A stretch of 64,000 nucleotides of DNA from Anabaena minutissima FACHB-250 (lineage in GTDB: Bacteria > Cyanobacteriota > Cyanobacteriia > Cyanobacteriales > Nostocaceae). The translations under genes and the position numbers were made by a program. The notes beneath the pieces were generated by a model that was not told the origin of the DNA, ran no database searches, and saw nothing but the letters and a program-made list of their open reading frames with translations. Within the stretch, counting starts at the first letter, position 1; each line of letters opens with the position of its first letter. This document shows, one piece after another, positions 35,423-45,000 of this stretch. The DNA lies in assembly GCF_014697125.1 (NCBI RefSeq), contig NZ_JACJRG010000003.1, forward strand, positions 241,588-305,587. Direction: 5' to 3'.

Positions 35423-35858
35423 CCCTATAGATAAATCTGGTAGCTTGTAGCATCAAGTAATTATTCGTCAATAGATATTCTATTATTTTTAATATTTCTC
35501 AATTTTATATCTCTCCTGGACACACAATTACTCAATATCAAGGCAGTAGTCTAGTTATTCGATTACTTTTATTTATCATTTTAAAAAAAAAGAGTATTTG
35601 CTCTTATCAAGCAGAAAGAAATAATATTAGTTTCAGACAAAGCCAAGTATCTGACTGAGAAAACAATAACAGAAAATTATCAATTTGTTTGATAATAACA
35701 ACCTCCGGTCGGCTGAACGCCAATGGCTTCAAGTTTTCTCAAGATTATCTGTCTGTTAATACTAGGCAAAACACTCAAACAATCTCTTAATACACCCTCA
35801 CCTTGAAAAGTAGAGAGTGGCTAGGGAGAACAGAATTAAATCCTTGCGAGCAACAAAT

Positions 35859-36533
35859 ATGAGTTGGTTAATTGGTACTCTAATTATTGGGATTTCTACT
35901 GCTATTGCAACGACCTTTGATGACAATTTGTACTTGACAGCTTTCTTCGGTAAAGTCAATCGCACCTTTCGTCCCCAGCATATTATTTTCGGTGAATTTA
36001 TGGGATTTACTGTGCTAGTACTGGCCAGTCTCCCTGGTTTCTTCGGTGGTCTGATCATTCCACATACCTGGATTGGATTACTAGGTTTTCTTCCAGTCGC
36101 TATTGGTATTAATCATCTCCTCCGTCGAGAAGAGGAGGAAGAAGTAGTGCAAGCTGTATCTATAGACTTTAACTCTCGCGCTAAATCGCAGCACCATAAA
36201 AAATCTTTATTAGCAACTCTACGCGACCCTCAAACCTATCGTGTCTCTGCTGTTACTATCGCCAATGGTGGAAACAACATTGGTATTTATGTACCGTTGT
36301 TTGCTAGTAGTAATCTTCCCAGTTTGGGTATAATTTTGTGCGTTTGTTATTTGGCGGTGGGAATATGGTGTTTTCTCTCTTATCACCTGACTCGTAATCC
36401 TGCCATAACTCCCGTTCTCGCTCGCTATGGACGGAAAGTCTTTCCTTTCGTATTAATTTATCTAGGATTCTCTATCCTGATGAAAAGTGAAACGTATCGG
36501 CTATTACCTAGTATTGCCATGTTTTCTAATTAG
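35859..36533 (+). CDS. CadD family transporter, diverged copy 4
   Basis: The 224-residue product has the same fold pattern but changed key positions. The first segment reads A-T-T-F-D-D-N-L-Y-L-T-A-F-F in place of A-T-N-x-D-D-I-x-x-L, and the fourth reads A-N-G-G-N-N-I-G-I-Y with Asn where the other copies have Asp. It could have a different ion or a regulatory role. ATG 35859 is preferred to a GTG 42 bases upstream. Heptamer repeats lie on both sides. Confidence 0.78.
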   Translation: MSWLIGTLIIGISTAIATTFDDNLYLTAFFGKVNRTFRPQHIIFGEFMGFTVLVLASLPGFFGGLIIPHTWIGLLGFLPVAIGINHLLRREEEEEVVQAVSIDFNSRAKSQHHKKSLLATLRDPQTYRVSAVTIANGGNNIGIYVPLFASSNLPSLGIILCVCYLAVGIWCFLSYHLTRNPAITPVLARYGRKVFPFVLIYLGFSILMKSETYRLLPSIAMFSN

Positions 36534-36610
36534 ACTCAAACAATTTCTCTCAATCAACTTTACCGATAATCTCAAGTAGTAAGCCTCAGATTAATTTATC
36601 GGGCTAATCC

Positions 36611-36638
36611 AAAATCTAAAATCTAAAATCCAAAATTG
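36611..36638. repeat. Short tandem repeat, AAAATCT
   Basis: AAAATCT twice, AAAATCC, AAAATTG lie just after CadD copy 4 and before the end of the TauE/SafE gene. They are the complement of the heptamers at 35402. Confidence 0.85.
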
Positions 36639-36653
36639 TTTGATGCTCTTTGT

Positions 36654-37445
36654 TTAGTAAACCAACCTTAAGCTCACCATCATCAATATAAAGTAAACCA
36701 TAAACCGCAGTGGTTTTTGCGGCACAATTTGACAGACTTTAGCTCCTAGCAATACTCCTGGTACTGAGCCAAGCCATATCGGTAATACTAGACTCCAATC
36801 CACTGTTCCTAATGTGAGATGTCCAACAGCCGTAAATAGTAAGAGAATTGCCGCCTGGGAAATATCTGTACCAACTAATTTCCTCGCATCCAGACGAAAA
36901 AATGCAATCAAAGCCAAAGCAAACATTGAACCAGAAGCAACACTTGTTAGACCGACAACACAGCCTAAAAATGCTCCTAAACTTACCGTCTGCAAGCGTC
37001 CTAGTTGAGTAGTTAAGTCAAATTTGGGTAGTTTAGGTAGTTGTAACTGTGGAAAGAAAGTCAATAATAGCATTTGCACTAATGCAAAAAAAGTGACTGA
37101 TAAAATTGTTACACCCAACAAGTGCAGCATGATGTTGTTCAGGTTATGTTCGGACTTGAGTTTAATCAAGTGCAGTATCCCTATTCCCAAGAAAGAACCC
37201 GGAACACTCCCCAACGCAAGCCATTTTACCACCTCCCTATCAAGGGTTTGTTGCTGCCAATGTTTGATGCTACCAACGATTTTCATTAATGTCGCTGCAA
37301 CAACATCAGAACTTATTGCGATCGCTGGCGGGACTTGAAAAACAAAAATCAACATTGGGGTGATGAGAGAAGCACCACCAATTCCTGTCAAACCAACAAC
37401 AATACCAACTAGAAAGCTGAAGAGAGGCAATAATAAAAAATCCAT
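36654..37445 (-). CDS. Sulfite exporter TauE/SafE family membrane protein
   Basis: A 263-residue membrane protein with the family pattern G-L-T-G-I-G-G-A-S-L-I-T-P-M-L near residue 18 and G-L-T-S-V-A-S-G-S-M-F-A near residue 165, the two related half-motifs. Q-I-V-P-Q-K-P-L-R near the end is also typical. Members move sulfite, sulfoacetate or other organosulfur anions; the substrate here is not known. Its position 6 kb from the sulfur island is suggestive only. Confidence 0.88.
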   Translation of the reverse strand: MDFLLLPLFSFLVGIVVGLTGIGGASLITPMLIFVFQVPPAIAISSDVVAATLMKIVGSIKHWQQQTLDREVVKWLALGSVPGSFLGIGILHLIKLKSEHNLNNIMLHLLGVTILSVTFFALVQMLLLTFFPQLQLPKLPKFDLTTQLGRLQTVSLGAFLGCVVGLTSVASGSMFALALIAFFRLDARKLVGTDISQAAILLLFTAVGHLTLGTVDWSLVLPIWLGSVPGVLLGAKVCQIVPQKPLRFMVYFILMMVSLRLVY

Positions 37446-37793
37446 ACTCCTGTCCTTAACCGGGGTTTTGCGAATGCGGCTTTGTTTAACTGAAACTAAA
37501 AGACTGGTTGTAACGCTGTTGTGCAGGACGTTTCAGGTAACTGCAAGTTTTGAATGACTGCTGAAAAAATCTCATAAAATACTAAAACCTGACCGATTTA
37601 CCGTATTTTAAAATTAAAAATGCTAAAAGTCTATATTTTTGTACGCTAATACCAGATTGCTGCATTAATAAACACAAACAATTAAATAAGTTTTTTTGGA
37701 AAGTGTCTAATGACGGATATTCTTATTTCAGTAATAAAATTACAATAGTATTGTAAAAAACTACATTAACTCTAGCGCACTACCGTATTTGAT
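37446..37793. other. Gap with no gene seen
   Basis: This 348-bp stretch between the TauE/SafE gene and the divergent PAP2 gene is AT-rich and has no supportable frame. Promoters for both genes should lie here, but no clear box stands out. Confidence 0.5.
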
Positions 37794-38576
37794 ATGCCCG
37801 ATTTAGAAAAAGTCAACAATGAAAATCAACACACCCCAAAACTGCGATCGCCTATTACGTTTGTGCAAAAATTGTTAATTACCTATTGGCGTTCTCTATT
37901 ACTGCTGTTCGTGGGGATATATTTACCGCTACAAATATTTGGACTGCTGGCGTTAGAGGTGCGGTACAACGAGGGTGGTTTTCCTTGGGATTTACAGATT
38001 CTGGTGATGGTTCATTCTCTAGCACAGTCACAGTTAGATGTATTCGCCGCTATTTTGACAAAATTTGGCTCTTTTCGGACTATTTTACCTATTCTGAGTG
38101 TAATTGTACTGATTTTGCTAGTGCAAAGTCGCTGGCGATCGCTCACGTATTTACTCATTACTGCTGCTGGTAGTGCGACGATCAACCGCACAGCCAAAGA
38201 ATTTTGGCATAGAGTCCGTCCTGATTTGTGGACTTCAGTTGCTCCAGAGTTTGATTATTCATTCCCTAGTGGTCATGCAATGACAAGTATGACGTTGATA
38301 GCTATTTTGGTAGTTTTAACTTGGGGTAGTAGTTGGCGTTGGTTAACGGTGATTTTGGGTAGTATGTATCTCTTAGCCATTGGCTGGACACGCCTATATT
38401 TGGGAGTACACTTTCCCAGTGACATTATTGCAGGTTGGATGGTGGCGATCGCTTGGGCAATTGGTGTGAGTTTAATTATTCGACCACTATCACAGTCAGC
38501 AAATATTACCAGCGAAAAACCAGTGAGTGAAACGAAGTTACTTCCTGAAGAACAGGAATTTCTCAATAATCAGTAA
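37794..38576 (+). CDS. PAP2 family membrane phosphatase
   Basis: A 260-residue phosphatidic-acid-phosphatase type 2 protein. The three motifs are present: K-E-F-W-H-R-V-R-P near residue 137, P-S-G-H-A-M near residue 159 and T-R-L-Y-L-G-V-H-F-P-S-D near residue 200. It has about five hydrophobic segments, and the active site would face outside. Likely substrates are lipid phosphates such as undecaprenyl pyrophosphate or phosphatidylglycerophosphate. Confidence 0.9.
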   Translation: MPDLEKVNNENQHTPKLRSPITFVQKLLITYWRSLLLLFVGIYLPLQIFGLLALEVRYNEGGFPWDLQILVMVHSLAQSQLDVFAAILTKFGSFRTILPILSVIVLILLVQSRWRSLTYLLITAAGSATINRTAKEFWHRVRPDLWTSVAPEFDYSFPSGHAMTSMTLIAILVVLTWGSSWRWLTVILGSMYLLAIGWTRLYLGVHFPSDIIAGWMVAIAWAIGVSLIIRPLSQSANITSEKPVSETKLLPEEQEFLNNQ

Positions 38577-38721
38577 AGTTTTTATGTGTACATATAGAGT
38601 TTTAATACAAATACTTTAAGTATAATTAAGCAATTATTGGCATTTCAACTTCTGTTTAGCTCTAGACTTTTTGGACTTTTTATTCTAAAGTACGGTTAAC
38701 TGATAGAATTACTGTACAAAT

Positions 38722-39150
38722 ATGAATGAGATCAAAAATAGCAGTCAAGAGTTGTTATCACAAACCCCAGAAAATTTGCCTAAAACATTATTGCAGAAAC
38801 TCAGAGGCGGATTTTTCTTAGTGATTGGATACTTATTATCACCTCTATGCTGGTGGAATGATTTGGTATTTAATTTACCAATCGCTTATTTTTTCGGCTA
38901 TATTTGTAGTCTGTTTGCACCTCAATTACTTATGCCTTGCGTTATCATTGGTTACTGGCTATCTAACATTATTGGTATCCTTTTAATGCAAGCTGGCGCA
39001 ATCGATATGTTCCAAAAACAAAACCAAAAACACAGTTTGAAGAAAGAACTATTGACAGGCTTAGTTTCTTCAACAGCTTATACATTTTTGATTTTGGTAT
39101 TAATCCAGCTTAAAATTCTCGATACTCCTAGTTTCTTTTCTGGTAGTTAA
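38722..39150 (+). CDS. Membrane protein of unknown function
   Basis: I do not recognise this 142-residue protein. It has three hydrophobic stretches (about residues 32-60, 66-95 and 115-133), a charged N-terminus, and S-P-L-C-W-W-N-D-L in the first loop. It follows the PAP2 gene by 145 bp and converges on the prohibitin gene. Confidence 0.65.
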   Translation: MNEIKNSSQELLSQTPENLPKTLLQKLRGGFFLVIGYLLSPLCWWNDLVFNLPIAYFFGYICSLFAPQLLMPCVIIGYWLSNIIGILLMQAGAIDMFQKQNQKHSLKKELLTGLVSSTAYTFLILVLIQLKILDTPSFFSGS

Positions 39151-39175
39151 TAAAAAAACAGTTTCTCACATGGGA

Positions 39176-39982
39176 TTATTGTAATTTTTTAAAAATATCA
39201 CTTGTATTTAAAAAATTAGGTGTGTCATTATTCATAATTAAAGGTAATTTGCCATCCCATCTTTCTATTGCTTGCCTTGCCAAAATCTCATTAGTCAAAC
39301 TATCACGTAGTAATCTGTTAAATTCTGCTTCTCCCTTAGCTAAATTAACTTTAGCTTCTGCTTGTTTGGCTGCTTTTAAGGCGATAAAATCTGCTCGTTT
39401 GGCATCTTGTTCTGCAATTTGTTTTGCCTCAACTGCTTCACTGAACTTATCTGAAAAGTTGATATGAACCAGTGAAATATCATCAACTGCAATATGGTAT
39501 TCATGCAATCTTGCTTTTAATGTATCATCTAATCTAGCTTTTACTTCTCCTCGTTTAGTAACTATTTCTTCTGCCGTATAACTTGCAATAACTGCTTTTA
39601 AAACTTCCTCTACCGCCGGATTAATAATTTTTTCACCTATGTCTTTTTCATCACCAATTTCTTGAAAAATTATATTAGTTTCTTCAGGAATAACGTGCCA
39701 GTTTAATGCTATATCTGTAAATATATCTTGTAAGTCTTTAGAAGAGGCTTCAGCAGAAATTTCTTGTTTTTGAACTCTCACAGTAATTTTTTTGACTGTA
39801 TTGACAATTGGAATTATAATATGTATTCCTTCGCCTAATACTGTTTTCTGTACCTCGCCAAACTGCATTAATACCCCGCGTTCTCCAGCATTTACAACCA
39901 CAAAAGGAGTCAATAAAATTGTGATTAAAAATAAAAGTGCAGTTATCTTACCAGCATTATTTGTGAATTTAATTTGGTTCAT
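39176..39982 (-). CDS. Prohibitin-like SPFH domain protein
   Basis: The product (268 residues from ATG 39982) has one N-terminal membrane segment (I-T-A-L-L-F-L-I-T-I-L-L) followed by N-A-G-E-R-G-V-L-M-Q-F-G-E-V, the SPFH start. A helical domain with E-A-K-Q-I-A-E-Q-D-A-K-R-A and A-K-Q-A-E-A-K follows, as in prohibitins that form membrane rings. The family helps protect membrane proteins, but the exact role in cyanobacteria is not fixed. A longer frame to 40042 adds 20 unsupported residues. Confidence 0.88.
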   Translation of the reverse strand: MNQIKFTNNAGKITALLFLITILLTPFVVVNAGERGVLMQFGEVQKTVLGEGIHIIIPIVNTVKKITVRVQKQEISAEASSKDLQDIFTDIALNWHVIPEETNIIFQEIGDEKDIGEKIINPAVEEVLKAVIASYTAEEIVTKRGEVKARLDDTLKARLHEYHIAVDDISLVHINFSDKFSEAVEAKQIAEQDAKRADFIALKAAKQAEAKVNLAKGEAEFNRLLRDSLTNEILARQAIERWDGKLPLIMNNDTPNFLNTSDIFKKLQ

Positions 39983-40078
39983 ATTAAACCAGAAGTGTTG
40001 AATGTTAAGAAAAAACCGATAAAAATAGCCCAAAATTAACATATTTTGGGCTAAATATTAAAATATTTTGATTTCACA

Positions 40079-40325
40079 GTGATTATAAATTCATTTCCCA
40101 AAATTGTCAAAGATATCCTGAAAAGACTGCCAAAAAATGATTATCCACTGTTGAACAGCCGTTTATTCTTTGAGTGCTGGCTCTCTGACGTCCTGGATAA
40201 CAGCTTAACAAGTATGCGAGATTTATTTAGCAGGCTAAACAATACAGGATTTGAGGTAGATATTTCTATTTTTTCTAAAGCCAATTTACATCGAAGCCAA
40301 AAACCCTTTCAAGAAATTTACCAGC
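40079..40325 (+). pseudogene. IS4-type transposase N-terminal remnant
   Basis: The frame from GTG 40079 reads I-I-N-S-F-P-K-I-V-K-D-I-L-K-R-L-P-K, F-F-E-C-W-L-S, S-L-T-S-M-R-D-L-F and S-K-A-N-L-H-R-S-Q-K-P-F, the start of an IS4-family transposase common in Nostoc-type genomes. The match ends near 40325, long before the DDE catalytic domain, and the frame then reads unrelated sequence. No terminal inverted repeats or target duplication could be made out. It is a relic, not an active element. Confidence 0.72.
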
Positions 40326-40442
40326 GTCAGGAGAGGCTGCCGTTAGTGATGATAAACCTAAAGATTGTTGTTTCGCTAGTTCTGATAGTGTCGTTTCACT
40401 TACTTGCGATGATTTCATCTGGTAAGATTTTTGAGCTTTGAC

Positions 40443-41058
40443 TCCAGATTTTTTTGTGTCATATTTTAACCAAATAGATATGTGAATTAAACTTAAAAAG
40501 TAAAATTTCACTAGTTATTGAAGTATTTTTATGCAAAAATTATTAAAACAAATCAAAATATTATTTCTTAATCTGTAATTATTAATATTAGACAATATCC
40601 TTTGTCTATACTTCTACTATAGGCAGATATTTTCCTATACAAAAAGAATTACTTGTATTTGTTAATTAAAATTACCGAAATATTTGCTATTCAACTCAGT
40701 AAGATAATTCAGTATGTCGCTCATATTTTTGTAGTTAAAATCTCTACTACGCCCCTTTTACTACAGAATGTTACTATTTTGGAGATGTCTAATAACCTCA
40801 AGAAAAAAGCTTTGGCTTTTAGTTTGGAACTTACCCCCATTTCTGACTCAACGCAATGTGTTTCTTGAGAGTAAAGTTAATAGACATGACTTTGTTAAGA
40901 TTTTCAGTGGTTTTACTTAAGTATAAATTGGATTGTGCTATTATCTTTTCCATTAGTGTGGCAGACTTGGCTAAAACAGTTAAAATTGAGCAATTTTAAT
41001 CATTTTTGGAGTTTTACACAACACGTGGAAGCACTTATCTAATGTTTTAGGCAAAAAA
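40443..41058. other. AT-rich gap, no gene supported
   Basis: Between the transposase relic and the isomerase gene there is no frame with recognisable protein character. A 71-codon frame at 40653-40868 is AT-driven and has no motif. The promoter of the isomerase/RTX unit should lie in the last part. Confidence 0.5.
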
Positions 41059-41856
41059 ATGAATAGTTTGAACGTAACTTTCTTGACTATTGGACAAGAA
41101 AATGTTTCTCTTGCTCAAGTTCTTCAATACCTACAAGTTTCAGGTCGTCTTGTACCATTCATGCAGGAGATTGTGAGTCAGCACGTTCTTTTTCAAGAAA
41201 TGCAACAACGCCAAGACCTGTCAGTTAACCATGCAGATTTAGAACAAGCTATTATCAATTTTCGATTACAGCAAAATCTGGGGCAACCAGAGGAATTTCA
41301 AAATTGGATGGCAATGCAGGGTATGGACTATCCATTGTTTCAAACCCGCATGGCTTTAAAACTAAAGTTCGAGAAGTTGAAAGAATTGATTGCTGAATCT
41401 AATTTAGAAACTTATTTTGCAGACAATCGCTCAAATTTGGATAGCGTGGATCTGTCTTGTGTGATTGTTAATAATAAAGACTTAGCATTCAAAATTTATC
41501 AACAACTTTCAATTAATCAAACAGATTTCGAGCAGGTCATAACGGAACAAAACCTCACGGAAGATCCTACGACCTATACAATGCGTGGGCCTTCTCGGTT
41601 ATTACGCTTACCAAAAGATTTAAGGGAAGTCATAACTGTTAGCACTCCTGGCCAATTGTGTGGACCGCTACAGTTGGGAACACGTTGGTGCATATTCCGA
41701 ATTGAGAGATGGATTCCGGCAGTGCTGGAAGGTAATCTCAAAAAAGAGTTACAGGAACAATTATTTCGCCGTTGGCTATTAGAAAAACTAAAAAAAATGA
41801 ACGTCAAACTGGCATTAACGAATCCAAATTCCTCAGAAGTATCAGTGGAATCTTAA
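41059..41856 (+). CDS. SurA/PpiC-like peptidylprolyl isomerase
   Basis: A 265-residue protein with a SurA-type helical N-terminus (Q-E-I-V-S-Q-H-V-L-F-Q-E-M, then N-F-R-L-Q-Q-N-L-G) and a parvulin-like segment near residues 130-215 with T-M-R-G-P-S-R-L-L-R-L-P-K-D-L and C-G-P-L-Q-L-G-T-R-W-C-I-F-R-I. The usual G-G-x-L-G parvulin motif is not exact, so catalysis is uncertain. It has no signal peptide. It lies 149 bp ahead of the giant RTX gene on the same strand, and similar isomerases accompany type I secretion in cyanobacteria; a role in handling the giant protein is inferred. Confidence 0.75.
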   Translation: MNSLNVTFLTIGQENVSLAQVLQYLQVSGRLVPFMQEIVSQHVLFQEMQQRQDLSVNHADLEQAIINFRLQQNLGQPEEFQNWMAMQGMDYPLFQTRMALKLKFEKLKELIAESNLETYFADNRSNLDSVDLSCVIVNNKDLAFKIYQQLSINQTDFEQVITEQNLTEDPTTYTMRGPSRLLRLPKDLREVITVSTPGQLCGPLQLGTRWCIFRIERWIPAVLEGNLKKELQEQLFRRWLLEKLKKMNVKLALTNPNSSEVSVES

Positions 41857-42005
41857 GTGATTTTAGAGACTGTTTAATTAATTTTTTGTGTTCTCTCACT
41901 TTAATATTTACTTTTTTCTCCTTTATCGTTGCAAACCACTTGGGTTGTAAATTTTTTAGCCAATTAATTCATTTATTTCAAAAGTTTAATTAAGGAGTAC
42001 CGCTA

Positions 42006-45000
42006 ATGGATTCCCTCACCCCGTCCCCGCTTCAGCCCCCTTTAAACCTGCCAATTCCTGATGGTCTGGATCCTAGGAATCCTTTTAGTCCTGAATCTAG
42101 TGTTATTGTCTCCATTGGTAGTGATGTTCTAGGGGCAATTACAGAGATTCCAGAAAATTTGACAGTAAGTTCATTGAACGAATCTGTACTAGATGATCTA
42201 AAAAATAATCATGTACCAGGTCATTTTTTAGACACATTACCTTTAAATAAATTTGCTGGGACGACGGATCTGCTGACGGGGATAAACAAAGGGGAATTGT
42301 TAGCAGGTAGTCATGCAATCGGAACTCTGCAAACAGGAACTCAATCGCCGAAAGAACTTTTAATTATTGACCCTAGTGTAGATGATGCTCAATCGCTGCG
42401 GGCAGGAGTAAAATCAGGAATTGCGATCGCCGTTCTTGACCCCTCTCAAGACGGGGTAATCCAAATCCAGAACATTTTAGCTGGATATAACAATCTCAGT
42501 GCCGTTCACATTGTTTCTCACGGAGAGGCAGGCTTGTTACAGTTGGGTAGCACTCAGCTGAGTTCCCAAAATATAGCAGCCTACACAAATGCCCTACAAA
42601 ATTGGGGAACAGCCCTGACAGAAGCAGGGGATATCGTGCTTTATGGTTGCGATGTGGCATCCAATCCAATTGGTACAGCTTTTGTCCAGCAGATCAGCCA
42701 ACTGACTGGGGCTGATGTTGCCGCTTCAGATGACCTGACTGGGGCTGTAGAGCAGGGAGGTGACTGGGATTTAGAGTATCAATTTGGTGCGATTGAGTCT
42801 AATTTAGCATTGTTGCCTAGCACCTTGAATCAATACCAGGGACTTCTAGCAGCAGATAGCGTAGTCAGTGGGTTGACTAACAGCCTGATTACAGGACTGG
42901 AAGCGGTGGGAACTGAAATCAAGGATTTGATTGCCGACAATCCCCTGTTCTCCAGCTATGTACCGGGGATTGTGGAAACGAAAACCTTGGGTGACAACGT
43001 TTATCAAGTTAGTCCCACATTGGGCGAAGCAATGGGCATAGCTGTGGATGTTACCACCACAAACTACCCATCAAGTTTTGATTTTACGCCTACTGGCAAC
43101 ACAACACTTGCCGATCGCTACACCTATATCATCTCTAGTACACTAGAAACACTCAACCTTTTCTATGGTGATGATGCTACTGATGAGGCAGCACTGAAAA
43201 CTATAGACTTAAATAACGATGGTCGAGCGTCATGGGATGAAGCATTTAAAGTGATGGTCGTGGGACAGGTACAGGACTATCTCAGCAACGTCTCAATATC
43301 AGATCAAGATAGTGACTCGGATATCGATCAAGCCGATTTGGCCAAACAAGTCGAGAATTTCCTTGATGGTTCGATTCTTTTAAGTTCTAAACTGGAAGTT
43401 CCAGACTTTTTGAGCGATCACCTTCAAATTAATGTCGATGGGGCATCAAGCGTTTACAAAAATAATAGCCTCACCTGGAATCTCGATTTTTCATTGAGTT
43501 TATTCCAAAGCGATCGCTTCGACTTAGGTAAAGAGGCAGAAGAATTAGGCATTGCCCTTGACCCTGGTATACCACCCAACCCGAACAATAACCCATACAC
43601 GCTACCAGTCGAGCGCACAATTGACTTTGGCTCTTTGATCTTTGGGGTGAAGGGTGCGAATGATGGCGTAGGCGCAAATGACTTCTTCTTTGCCGCACCA
43701 GATCGGGCAGCAAATCCCAATGATGGTGTCCGCATCGGTGTGAACGTAGGTAGTCCCGGCAGTCCCTACAACACTAACCTTGTAGGTTTGGATGTCAACG
43801 TTGGTTTCCTAGGTGCAGAAATCATCAGTTCGCCCAACACAGGCGTAGTGCTGGATATGAACCTGTTGGGTGCAACGGTTGATCCAAGTAATCCTGTTGC
43901 TCTTGGTTTCACAGAAAATCAACAAGGTAGTAGCGATAGTGATGGGACAATTGAGGCGGCGAACATAATTGATCTGATCAAGCTATCCTCCACACCGATT
44001 GAGTTTGTACTAAAAATCGGCACTAGTAACCAGAGTGTAGAAACTGAAATCACCCTACCTAGTGATAACTATGCCAACACCGCCGCCGTCATAACTGCAC
44101 TGAATACAGCGATCGCTGGTACAGCCTTGAATGGTATTGTTAGCGCAGCAGATGACGATAGCGACGGCAAAATTGAACTGAAGATTGTCACAACTGACCC
44201 CACACTACTGGGTTTCAGTACCGAATCGAGCAACAATAATACACTCATAGCCACTAATGCTTCCTCATTAATCGGCTCATCATCATCGACAGCGATCGCT
44301 TTTCTGCTGGCAGTGGGAGAAAGTGCGCCGCAGCTGGTAACGGTGACGACGACTCCCACAGGTGATGATGAGGGTGGTGACGGTGATCCAGATAACGGGG
44401 TGACAAATCAACTCTCCTTGACAGGCTTGCGTGACGACCTCCAAGCCGCACTAGATGCTGCCTTTGGTGCTGGAGTTGTGAGCGCAAGCATATCAGATGA
44501 TAAGCTGACCATTTCCGCCTCCGGTAGACTAGAAATTTCTCGGACATTAACTCTCGATACCCTAGAGCAAATTACCCTTTCAGAGTTACAGGGAACATCT
44601 CAATCCTTTGACGTGGATGCTGACCCCAATGCAGCGTTCGAGGTGAATCTGAAGCTCAAAGCCCTACCAGGACTGAAAAAAGCGGATAACTCAGATTACC
44701 TGCCAGAAGGCACAATCAAAGTCGATATCAATCCCTTGGCTGCGAATGCGGTGGAGAAGGCAGTGGTGGATGTTGATCCAATCGAACTTGAGGAAATTGT
44801 CAGTGCTAGATACGAACTGACGGATGCTGCTGGCAACCCCTTGACAGGTGGCAATTCTGACCTCCAGGATATGCTTGATTTCAATGTCATTAGCTCTGCG
44901 GACATCCTCAGTACCTTTACACAGATTGGAACTTGGTTTGATCGACTATCAGCCAGCAGTCTGCTACAGAGTTTCGATATTCCCTTTGCTGACACCACCC

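Noticed and set aside
40653..40868. 71-codon hypothetical gene
   Set aside because: AT-rich sequence, no ribosome site or recognisable pattern.
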